64,000 nucleotides of DNA from an uncultured Bacteroides sp. (GTDB lineage Bacteria > Bacteroidota > Bacteroidia > Bacteroidales > Bacteroidaceae), in NCBI RefSeq assembly GCF_963677945.1, contig NZ_OY782578.1:868001-932000 (forward strand), read 5' to 3'. The position numbers and the translations under genes are program-made. Numbering within the stretch: the first letter of the stretch is position 1; each line of letters starts with the position of its first letter. Shown here one piece after another: positions 8,711 to 15,527 of this stretch. The notes below the pieces were generated by a model that saw only the letters and a list, made by a program, of their open reading frames with translations, searched no databases and was not told where the DNA came from.

Positions 8711-9202
8711 TTAATTAATTATGGGAGAAAGAAAAGAATACGACTCAGATTTCAAAGTCAACGCAGTCAAATTAAAATGCTTTTTGACCACCAAAGGTAT
8801 ATTGTTTAAATGCTGACGCTTCTTTAACTCGTTTAACAAGTCCATTTCAGTGTTCATTGACTTTATTTGTGTAGTTATCTTACCAGTGATAAATACCTTT
8901 AATTCAGCTAACCTTTGGTCTGTCGGTATCTCTGTCTCCAAGTCTAGCAAATCGGTTATCCTTTTCTGTTCCTCTTTGTCGGTAGATGCCAACCGATTTC
9001 CAACATGTGTCGTTGTTGTAAGTTCAAGACCATTTATTATATAACCATAGTTAATATAGAAAGCATTGCTATAGTTTGACTTCTGTAAGTTGATTATTTT
9101 AGAAAGTTCCTTGCCATTAAAAACCCAACTGTTTCCCTTTCGCTTAAGACCAAGGGGAACAAATATTTCATCTAATAGTTTTATTAAATTCTTCTTTTCC
9201 AT
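8711..9202 (-). CDS. DUF4304-like protein with an altered C-terminus
   Basis: 163 residues from MEKKNLIKLL (start 9202; the 13 in-frame residues upstream overlap the end of a toxin frame). The opening IFVPLGLKRKGNSWVF and the later YINYGYIINGLEL pattern match my recollection of DUF4304, a family frequent next to polymorphic toxins. The last dozen codons read through a fragment of an IS3-type transposase gene on the other strand, so the native C-terminus has probably been replaced. It directly follows the nuclease-like toxin relic at 9214. Confidence 0.55.
   Translation of the reverse strand: MEKKNLIKLLDEIFVPLGLKRKGNSWVFNGKELSKIINLQKSNYSNAFYINYGYIINGLELTTTTHVGNRLASTDKEEQKRITDLLDLETEIPTDQRLAELKVFITGKITTQIKSMNTEMDLLNELKKRQHLNNIPLVVKKHFNLTALTLKSESYSFLSPIIN
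8721..8778 (+). pseudogene. IS3-family transposase OrfA stub
   Basis: An ATG at 8721 opens MGERKEYDSDFKVNAVKL, which matches the first residues of IS3-family OrfA helix-turn-helix proteins. After about 19 codons the homology changes to the DUF4304 gene on the opposite strand. It is a relic of an insertion sequence whose remainder has been lost. No terminal inverted repeats could be defined. Confidence 0.5.
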
Positions 9203-9213
9203 TTGCAAAATTT

Positions 9214-9479
9214 TTAATAGGAGTCTAAAACGATTTTCCAAGTACCACCATAATTTTGTTCAAATAGGCTTTGGTATTTGTACAGCTGCTTCCAATCCTG
9301 CTGCATTGCTCTTGGATTAAACGGCTTCAACTCATATATGGTTTTTGTGCTGAAATCTACGAAGTCTGGAATTATACCAGAAATCTCCCCTAAATTCCTT
9401 CATCTAAACTCCTTCTACTACATCTCCAACTTTATACGCTTTATGCATCTTTTGTCCAAGCTGTAAGGTGGCTTTTGCT
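9214..9479 (-). pseudogene. Restriction-endonuclease-fold toxin C-terminus, frameshifted
   Basis: On the minus strand the pieces LQLGQKMHKAYKVGDVVEG, then IPDFVDFSTKTIYELKPFNP, then YQSLFEQNYGGTWKIVLDSY can be read, ending with a TAA at 9214-9216. The D...E-L-K spacing (PDFVDF, YELKPF) is that of a PD-(D/E)xK nuclease, a common Rhs toxin class. An in-frame TAG and a one-base shift separate the first two pieces. It is a dead nuclease toxin followed at once by the DUF4304-like gene, its probable former partner. Confidence 0.6.
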
Positions 9480-9872
9480 TTATAAATTTGGAAACATTTG
9501 CTTTGCTCTTTTATCTTCCAACTTTTCTATTTTCTTCTTGGTAGAGTAATAATTTGATTTACTCAACAAGTCGCAAATCTTTGGAAGATGGTTTTCCAAA
9601 AAATCATTGTATTCGTTTACTGCTGTAACCTTTGATAAATCTTGTTCATCATTTATCAAAGCCTTGATTAAAGCTAAATCTATCCATCGGCTAACATCCA
9701 AAACCTTACTAATATCAACAGTTTTAAACGATTGGGAACTACTAAACCTAATTATTATTTCGCCATTTGAATACGTCTTATAATAATCCCCAAAATACTC
9801 CGAAGTGTCTTTGTCAATTAGCTTAAAGCCATTTGAGAAAAGAATATCATATTTAAAAGTTTCGTTCTCCAT
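9480..9872 (-). CDS. Hypothetical soluble protein, possible immunity protein
   Basis: 130 residues, no signal peptide. Opens MENETFKYDILFSNGFKLID and ends with a charged helix (KKKIEKLEDKRAKQ). Its start lies 9 bases after a toxin-like reading frame ending at 9881, and its stop abuts the nuclease toxin relic. The toxin-then-partner order suggests an immunity gene. No family recognised. Confidence 0.45.
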   Translation of the reverse strand: MENETFKYDILFSNGFKLIDKDTSEYFGDYYKTYSNGEIIIRFSSSQSFKTVDISKVLDVSRWIDLALIKALINDEQDLSKVTAVNEYNDFLENHLPKICDLLSKSNYYSTKKKIEKLEDKRAKQMFPNL

Positions 9873-9880
9873 AGCTCCAA

Positions 9881-9934
9881 TTATTTAGTTAACCAAAGTC
9901 CATCAGGACTTACTTTATATGCCTTGTCAAGGTT
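9881..9934 (-). pseudogene. Short toxin-tail relic
   Basis: Minus-strand codons read NLDKAYKVSPDGLWLTK and then stop at 9881-9883, just before the ATG of the gene at 9872. The peptide and its position resemble the last residues of a polymorphic toxin. Stops occur upstream. Weakly supported because it is short. Confidence 0.3.
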
Positions 9935-10046
9935 TTCTTAGCCATATAGCAATATCTGTAATATACGGGGGAAACATACAAGCCCCCCGAAAAAACATTC
10001 CGCAACTGCGGGCTGAAAAATTGAATTATTGATTTAAACAAAATTT

Positions 10047-10484
10047 TTACTTTGAATAATCAATAGAAATAACAATCCATTTATTTTGTCGTCTTTCTAA
10101 TCCATAAATTATTTCTGGACTTTTGTTTTTGTCTTTTTTTCTTTTAAAACAAACTTTTGCTTTATTTTCTAAAATGGTTTCCTCTATATCATATTGATAA
10201 TACCCAAAATTATTTGTAAATTTTTTATCTTTACCAATATTATATTGAAATTTTATCAGTTTTTTCCATTCTTCTTCTGGATTTTTTGACCCTATTTTTT
10301 TATATACTTGAACTATATCAATATATTTTTTAGCTTCATCAAAATATAAATCCTGTTCTGCTGATACCAATTTTACAACTACAACAAAAGGAGTTTCTAA
10401 AATTGTATTTTTATTTTCAGTGCAAGAAAACATAATCAAAGTAAATATGGTTGTAAAATATAATCCCCAATTTTTATTTTCCAT
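10047..10484 (-). CDS. Putative lipoprotein, likely immunity partner of the adjacent toxin tail
   Basis: 145 residues. Signal and lipobox LIMFSCTEN (cysteine near residue 21). The mature part has a two-strand and helix pattern ending LERRQNKWIVISIDYSK. The gene starts 8 bases inside the end of the toxin-like frame 10474-10821, so the two are translationally coupled. That overlap is typical of a toxin-immunity pair. A lipoprotein immunity protein would guard the periplasmic side. No family name is recognised. Confidence 0.5.
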   Translation of the reverse strand: MENKNWGLYFTTIFTLIMFSCTENKNTILETPFVVVVKLVSAEQDLYFDEAKKYIDIVQVYKKIGSKNPEEEWKKLIKFQYNIGKDKKFTNNFGYYQYDIEETILENKAKVCFKRKKDKNKSPEIIYGLERRQNKWIVISIDYSK

Positions 10485-10821
10485 AGTATTTTAAATAAGG
10501 TTTAGCTGTAACAGATTTTGGACCCTTAATATTTTTTGCACCTGACAATTTCATTACAGCATTATACAAATTATTGGGTGATGTAACTCTTGTATCATTA
10601 TACATCGTATTTAGTGGAAAAGGGACATTTACATATTGACTTGCATCTAATTTTCGGAAAACACTCTTTAATGCACTTTCGGCAAATGTTGAGCAATTTA
10701 AATCACTTGCGTTATATGCTTTTCCTGAACGTGCCGTTATAGAAGCATAGTTTTTCAATAGCAGAATGTCCTGTCTCACCATCTTTTGAAAACCATACCA
10801 GCCAATAACTATCCCTTCCAT
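10474..10821 (-). pseudogene. Cysteine-protease-like toxin tail fused out of frame to Rhs
   Basis: 115 codons whose opening overlaps the Rhs core frame at 10809. The domain KAYNASDLNCSTFAESALK resembles the nucleophile region of papain-like or NlpC/P60 peptidases (Asn-Cys-Ser-Thr-Phe), and VTSPNNLYNAVMKLSGAKN follows. A catalytic histidine cannot be assigned with confidence. Because the Rhs core and this tail are in different frames and the usual Rhs C-terminal repeats are missing, the gene is a deletion-frameshift relic. Confidence 0.5.
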
Positions 10822-11207
10822 CCCATTGAGACAAACATATCCGGTACTGCAGTTATCTGTTTTACATTTCGTTTCACTCCGGTAGCATCATAAAGATACT
10901 CCCTAGTATGACCTTGAGCAAATTGTAACGCACTTGGCAAATTTAATAAATTGTATTGAATTTTTGCTATTTTATTGTGAGAATCTCTTGTTAAATTCCC
11001 ATTGGTATCGTAAGTATATTCAAGAGCTGCACAACTTTGCAAAGGGAAATTGAGTGCACCGAAGTATGAGGGCTCATATTCTTGTGCATCTGTTACACTA
11101 TTTGACTGATTTCCATTGTAATTCAGCGTCAAATCATCTATGAGTTTCCAACTGTAAGGATTATTATTTGCAAGGCCATTTCTTTGTAAGCATACGGTGA
11201 ACCCCAT
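10809..11207 (-). pseudogene. Rhs core fragment
   Basis: 132 codons of clear Rhs/YD-repeat sequence: NPYSWKLIDDLTLNYNGNQ, LEYTYDTNGNLTRD, IAKIQYNLLNLPSALQF and TREYLYDATGVKRNVKQI. This is the standard Bacteroidetes Rhs core just before the toxin. A full Rhs protein has well over a thousand residues; here the N-terminal part is gone and the C-terminal part breaks into another frame at about 10815. It is therefore an inactive remnant. Confidence 0.8.
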
Positions 11208-11484
11208 ATTTTCTTTTAAAATCCTTTGATTTATTCAGAGAATTTTCAAAAACTTTGAAAAAATCCTCAAAGAGTCGTAATTTTTAGCTGTTCTTCCCAG
11301 TTGTGGGTAAGAATTCTGCCAGATTAGTATCATAGTCGTGTATTCTGGTTAGTACATACGCCATCTTCAAGAATTAACAGGTGTTTGGTGTTGGACAATA
11401 AAATAACTCCAACCGGCTGCCTTTACATAGAACATCGGGAGCATTATTATCAGTATTAGTCGGACAAACACACAAATTTGCTAA
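11208..11484. other. Non-coding or degenerate stretch
   Basis: 277 bases with no intact gene. The minus strand shows short open pieces such as MAYVLTRIHDYDTNLAEF interrupted by stops, which may be further Rhs debris. No promoter, hairpin or repeat stood out. Confidence 0.3.
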
Positions 11485-11904
11485 TTATTCTTTTATTCTC
11501 AATTGATCCAATTCATCAGAATACTTATCTAATTCTTCTAGATTCTTAAACGGAGGAGGAAGTAATAATGAATATGCTTTTTTAATTTTCTCACATGTGA
11601 TATATTTTTTCTTTTTCTTATACCAACTCTCTATTGCTAATATTGTTTTAGTATTTACAACAGGCTTATGTGGGTCTGGCATAAAATCTAGATCTGATAA
11701 AAGTGATATAACGTATAAGAATTTAATAATCTTTCTTTCTTTCACTAATACATCTTTTGATGTACCTCTCGTCATTTTTTTCATTGAAGAAAGATTCTTC
11801 TTGAATAACGAGTCAATATTTACGTCACAATCTTTATTACAAGAATTTACTTTTACTATGCAGAATGTATTTAGCAACAGCAATATGAATATTATTTTTT
11901 TCAT
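11485..11904 (-). CDS. Small exported protein, likely immunity partner
   Basis: 139 residues with a signal peptide (MKKIIFILLLLNTFCIVKVN) and an alpha-helical, lysine-rich mature part carrying several cysteines (SCNKDC, YITCEK). Its ATG overlaps the stop of a toxin or Rhs tail at 11901, an ATGA-type coupling. That arrangement points to an immunity gene for the lost toxin. No family recognised. Confidence 0.5.
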   Translation of the reverse strand: MKKIIFILLLLNTFCIVKVNSCNKDCDVNIDSLFKKNLSSMKKMTRGTSKDVLVKERKIIKFLYVISLLSDLDFMPDPHKPVVNTKTILAIESWYKKKKKYITCEKIKKAYSLLLPPPFKNLEELDKYSDELDQLRIKE

Positions 11905-12111
11905 AATATATTTTTTAAACGTTTTATACCTGTAACATTACCCTTGCCGTTTACATAAATAGTAACAGTTCTGATAGTACTTCCTGTAATTGGATCTAAT
12001 GTAAAAATTCTATATTGACCTCCTTCATTATCTTTTTATTGCTGCGGCTGCATCAATATCATCAATTTCATTTCCAATATCCCAAATAGTTTCTGTCGGG
12101 AATATCCCCAT
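11901..12111 (-). pseudogene. Rhs/toxin tail relic with a frameshift
   Basis: Two out-of-phase pieces: MGIFPTETIWDIGNEIDDI, ending at a TAA, and GGQYRIFTLDPITGSTIRTV, continuing to GIKRLKNIL and a stop at 11901-11903. The first piece resembles the linker that follows the Rhs core (PTETxWDIGN). The second is the end of a toxin domain. It stops inside the start codon of the downstream gene, as toxins usually do before their immunity genes. Confidence 0.5.
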
Positions 12112-12164
12112 AAGATTAATATATTTATAAATTACTAAAAAATGATCCTTTTATTCAATTTGCT

Positions 12165-12737
12165 TTATTTGATTATAATTTTTTTTTCCTCAATTATATA
12201 AGTTCCAAAAATACCTTTTTTGCAATCTAAAAGTATATAGCTTTTTCTCAGGTTCTCTTTATTCTTAATGAGATTTGATATTTCGGGTGAACTTGGCACA
12301 CTTATTCCGTATTCCTTATTGTCTAATAGAAAATATATCTTATTAGAACTTTTACTTGAGTTTTCGTATGCACGTATAATCTTAAGCTCTAAAAACTCCA
12401 AATCTTCATTATTGGCGAATGTCTTATTAACAACACCAAAGAAAAACAAACCGATACTAAATGTTAGAAAGAAGTATACAATGAAAGTTTTAAAAACTCT
12501 TGTTAACTCAGACCAATTAAGTAATATATTAGTCTTAGCTCTTTTGATTATTAAATTAACAATTATTGCTACGATTATTAAGCCTAAATAAATCCATTTA
12601 GGGAAATTAATAGTATTTACAGAGAAATAGGAATACTGTAGTATAAATATCGCAGCAGAAACTAAAAGTAAATGATATTCAGTAAACTTAAATTTCTCTT
12701 TAATTGTGTTCTTTTTATTATTATTTTCTTTGCCCAT
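12165..12737 (-). CDS. Hypothetical membrane protein
   Basis: 190 residues. Three transmembrane segments are apparent (about 22-42, 45-65 and 82-105), followed by a C-terminal extracytoplasmic or cytoplasmic domain of about 80 residues ending GTYIIEEKKIIIK. A basic cytoplasmic start (MGKENNNKKNTIKEKFK) precedes the first helix. Not recognised. It could be a membrane immunity protein like the others nearby. Confidence 0.45.
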   Translation of the reverse strand: MGKENNNKKNTIKEKFKFTEYHLLLVSAAIFILQYSYFSVNTINFPKWIYLGLIIVAIIVNLIIKRAKTNILLNWSELTRVFKTFIVYFFLTFSIGLFFFGVVNKTFANNEDLEFLELKIIRAYENSSKSSNKIYFLLDNKEYGISVPSSPEISNLIKNKENLRKSYILLDCKKGIFGTYIIEEKKIIIK

Positions 12738-12793
12738 TTGCTTTGTTTATTCCTTTAATAACTATTTGCTTAGTGATGCTGATAGCCTTGTTT

Positions 12794-12896
12794 TTACATT
12801 GTTTTAGCAATTTCTCTTTGAGCCTTATGAACTTTTGCAGTTCTGTTTGCTAACGTTTTTTTAGATGCTATTTTGTTGAGGATTTTTATTTTAATA
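12794..12896 (-). pseudogene. Possible toxin-tail relic
   Basis: Thirty-three codons of strongly basic sequence (ILNKIASKKTLANRTAKVHK) end at a stop at 12794-12796 and overlap the 3' end of the gene at 12891-13463. A basic tail just before a membrane gene fits toxin debris, but the fragment is too short to be sure. Confidence 0.2.
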
Positions 12897-13463
12897 TTTG
12901 CTATAATTTGAAGGGAAAATCTTGTTTCCTTTGTAAGTATAGTAATAAAAATATGGATCAAAGAAAGGAGGAGGAGGTCCAAATCCTCGGTCATCTACAG
13001 AATACTGATCGTCAGGAAAGTAGATATAATCAAAGTCTTTTTTGTCTTTAGTAGGAATGAGGAATTTGTAAAATGTCATTTCAAAATCCACTCGATTATT
13101 GATATTTGACAAGACAATAACCTCTGTCATAAGGCTTTTGTCTTCAATATATCCAACGATTCTTGAATTTGAACTAAAAATAAAATACTCATTCAATTTA
13201 TCTTTTTTTGTTGATGTAAAACAAAACTCAGGATTTGATTTATAAGTTCTCAAAACTAATACAATAACATCATCGCCATGTTTTAATATATATGAACTAT
13301 CTTTAATTCCTCGTATAATTGAATCTAATTGAGTATTTATAACCTTAAATCGCTGTAATTTAAGTCCATTATGTTGGAGCTTATTTTTGCAATTTGAAAA
13401 TGCCAATACAAATAAGAATCCAAGACAAACCATCAAAATTCTATTTATGTTTCTTATTTTCAT
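12891..13463 (-). CDS. Putative lipoprotein with a Pro/Tyr-rich tail
   Basis: 190 residues. Signal with a lipobox-like LAFSNCKNK (cysteine near 26). The body has strand-rich segments (VIVLVLRTYKSNPEFCF, RIVGYIEDKSLMTEVIVL). The C-terminus is unusual: GFGPPPPFFDPYFYYYTYKG. Exported; no family recognised; same island context. Confidence 0.45.
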   Translation of the reverse strand: MKIRNINRILMVCLGFLFVLAFSNCKNKLQHNGLKLQRFKVINTQLDSIIRGIKDSSYILKHGDDVIVLVLRTYKSNPEFCFTSTKKDKLNEYFIFSSNSRIVGYIEDKSLMTEVIVLSNINNRVDFEMTFYKFLIPTKDKKDFDYIYFPDDQYSVDDRGFGPPPPFFDPYFYYYTYKGNKIFPSNYSKY

Positions 13464-13616
13464 ATTTATTTTTTACGTTGTTATAGTAAATATCTCGTTC
13501 TTTACTAACTTTATATGTGAAATAATTGATGAAAAGAATCTGTTTTTTCAGGCAAAGGATTCATTATTCTCCATTTTTTAATTGCTTCATATAATTTGAT
13601 AAATCTAAATATTCCA

Positions 13617-14080
13617 AAATAAAAGATTAAACATAAACTGAAATATATGTTCTAGCTATATAATACCACAAGAGTGGGAAAGCAATCATTAACGTACATA
13701 CTAATATTTTTATTGGATTCTTAGTCTTAAGCCCTTTATATCTATCATTAAATTTATCAAGTAAAGTATGTTTGTAATACCGAATATAAAGTATAATCAT
13801 AGCAATAAGATCAATAGGTAAAAGTCCCCAAAAGCCTAATGAAGCATACAATTTTATAATTGAGACATTATGAATCAGTCCGACGAGTTTGATCATAAAA
13901 TCCACTGATAAGCAGATATATAAACTTGTATGCATTAAAGCACTCCATTTTGCATTATCCTCGCTTCTTCCTAGTTTCATTAAAAATTGATACGTTAAAT
14001 AAAAGAAAGCATCTATTATATTCATAAGTAAGTTGTGTTTTATTTTTTAAAATAGTTAAATTTTACTGTAGAAGAAAGTC
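13617..14080 (-). repeat. Membrane-gene repeat, copy 2
   Basis: Partner of 1944-2407 at an offset of 11673 bases. Here the upstream lipoprotein gene (14040-14645) is complete, so this is probably the parental arrangement and copy 1 the transplanted one. Both ends of the internal gene are almost identical between copies, but the middle is not. Confidence 0.75.
13627..14025 (-). CDS. Small multi-pass membrane protein, copy 2
   Basis: 132 residues, the same length as its paralogue at 1954-2352. Three hydrophobic segments. N-terminal MNIIDAFFYLTYQ and C-terminal KTKNPIKILVCTLMIAF with YIARTYISVYV are shared, while residues about 36-85 are diverged. Located 14 bases downstream of the lipoprotein gene at 14040, likely one transcript. 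Function unknown; the pattern fits an immunity family diversifying its specificity region. Confidence 0.55.
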   Translation of the reverse strand: MNIIDAFFYLTYQFLMKLGRSEDNAKWSALMHTSLYICLSVDFMIKLVGLIHNVSIIKLYASLGFWGLLPIDLIAMIILYIRYYKHTLLDKFNDRYKGLKTKNPIKILVCTLMIAFPLLWYYIARTYISVYV

Positions 14081-14645
14081 TTTGAGGCAAAATCAATGTA
14101 TCTGGCCGATAGTTTTTATAAAGACAACCATCTTTACCTACTTTAAAATAAATTGACCGATAAACATAAAGTACATCACTATTTTTTATAACAGTATTGT
14201 CAGGCTCAACAATGCTATCTTTCCCTCTTTTTATTTGTTGATTTTGATAAATTGAATCTTGATAATTAGGATCTGTGTATAATTCTTCTAATCCACATCT
14301 TATAAATATTCTTTTTCCTTTAAAATCAAAATACAACAATGCAGCCTTGTCATGATCTGATAGCGCAAATGCAGGGCCAATAAGAAAATCATTGTTTAAT
14401 ATCTCGTTAACATCAACTGCAACTAGCTTTTGTGGGCAGCGAGATAAAACAAAGTTATTATATTGAGGATATTTTTTTAAGCATTCTTCAATAACCAAAC
14501 GTACATCATCTCTAAGTTTTATTGATGTGTTGACTTTTATAATTATAGAATCATCACCATGAGATTCTGAGTTTAATGATTTAGAACACGATGCAAAAAG
14601 TAAAATCATCAAAAAACTGGTTGTTATTACATCTCTATATTTCAT
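14040..14645 (-). CDS. Putative lipoprotein upstream of the membrane gene
   Basis: 201 residues. Lipoprotein signal MILLFASCSKS (cysteine near 20). The mature domain has RLVIEECLKKYPQYNNFVL, a central strand-rich part (AALLYFDFKGKRIFIRC) and ends VKFNYFKK. The last codons are also present before the copy-1 membrane gene, which shows that the lipoprotein and membrane gene formed one duplicated unit. No family recognised. Confidence 0.5.
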   Translation of the reverse strand: MKYRDVITTSFLMILLFASCSKSLNSESHGDDSIIIKVNTSIKLRDDVRLVIEECLKKYPQYNNFVLSRCPQKLVAVDVNEILNNDFLIGPAFALSDHDKAALLYFDFKGKRIFIRCGLEELYTDPNYQDSIYQNQQIKRGKDSIVEPDNTVIKNSDVLYVYRSIYFKVGKDGCLYKNYRPDTLILPQRLSSTVKFNYFKK

Positions 14646-14902
14646 AAACTATTATTTTTATCTGGTAATAATTAGCCATGGGAAAGCTGATATAAGTTTA
14701 ATGAGTTTCAACTCTTTTACATTTGAATTTCTATTTAATTTCATGTGTTTATCTATCTCCCAATTATAATATGTCTGACAAATGTAGTTAATTGTATTGA
14801 ATATTTATTATTATTCTATGATTTAAATAAAGCTACGACTTATTAGCCCTATAAACATAAGAATTTGTATATGAGTATATTAGAATACTACAGACATTAA
14901 TC
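14646..14902. other. Intergenic sequence before the paired palindromes
   Basis: 257 bases, very AT-rich, with no supportable gene. It marks the border between the toxin island and conserved chromosomal genes. No promoter assignment was possible. Confidence 0.4.
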
Positions 14903-15041
14903 AGGTGGCAGAGGTGGCAGGAAAAAAGACCTTTTTGGCTTCCCAGAAATAAAATTTTGAAAATTCTGCAAATTGCGGAATTTTCAAAATTTATTTTTCA
15001 GAATCGGAAAAAGTATTATTTCTCTGCCACCTGTGCCACCT
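14903..15041. repeat. 139-bp nested palindrome, element A
   Basis: The outer arms are aggtggcagaggtggcag and ctgccacctgtgccacct. Inside lies an imperfect stem (aaaaaagaccttttt on one side, aaaaagtattattt on the other), then a core palindrome around aattctgcaaattgcggaatt. The whole element could fold into one long hairpin. It has no open frame of note and is related to element B, 64 bases away. Confidence 0.8.
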
Positions 15042-15104
15042 ACTAAAAATTACATTACTAGTAATCAATTGATTACAAAATTGGCTAGCAGAATAAGCTG
15101 CAAA

Positions 15105-15245
15105 AGGGGTGGAGAGGGTGGAGTAAAAAAGACCTTTTTCGGTTTCTTGAAATTTACTTTTGAGAATTCCGCAATTTGCAGAATTTTCAAAAGTAGATTT
15201 CTTAGAACGAAAAAAGAACAATTTCTCTCCACCCTCTCCACCCCT
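15105..15245. repeat. 141-bp nested palindrome, element B
   Basis: Outer arms aggggtggagagggtggag and ctccaccctctccacccct, then the same aaaaaagacctttttc block as element A, then a core around gaattccgcaatttgcagaa. The outer arms differ from A (ggtggag versus ggtggcag) but remain self-complementary. The core matches the reverse complement of A's core with about one mismatch. This indicates compensatory change and an inverted centre. Confidence 0.8.
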
Positions 15246-15401
15246 GGAAAATATATCTTATTGATAATCAGATGTGTTTGTTTGGCTGTAAAATGATTCG
15301 TTGACGATAATGGAATAAATGCAATATGAATTGCTGTATATTACTCAGGGAACTATTAATACCAAAAGGGAGATTAGTAATTTCTAAAGGAGGGTATAAA
15401 A

Positions 15402-15464
15402 CAAACATGTACAAGATCGAGTAGTGATCTTGTACATGTTTGATTCCAATCTTGTACATGTTTG
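15402..15464. repeat. Inverted repeat plus third copy of a 17-mer
   Basis: Perfect 17-base arms caaacatgtacaagatc (15402-15418) and its complement (15426-15442) are separated by 7 bases. A third half, atcttgtacatgttt, follows at about 15449-15463. It lies 64 bases downstream of the S41 protease stop. It could be a Rho-independent stem without a T tract or a dyad for a regulator. Confidence 0.65.
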
Positions 15465-15527
15465 GATTGACTTAACCTTATAAAATGATTAGTTTCCGGT
15501 TAATGCAATCTTAATATATCTAGAGCT

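Noticed and set aside
12794-12994. 66-codon minus-strand frame
   Set aside because: Its first half lies inside the lipoprotein gene at 12891-13463 in another phase. Only the basic tail is retained as a possible relic.
500-14650. Type VI secretion locus
   Set aside because: No structural secretion genes (TssB/C, Hcp, VgrG, ClpV) are present here. Only toxin and partner debris is visible.
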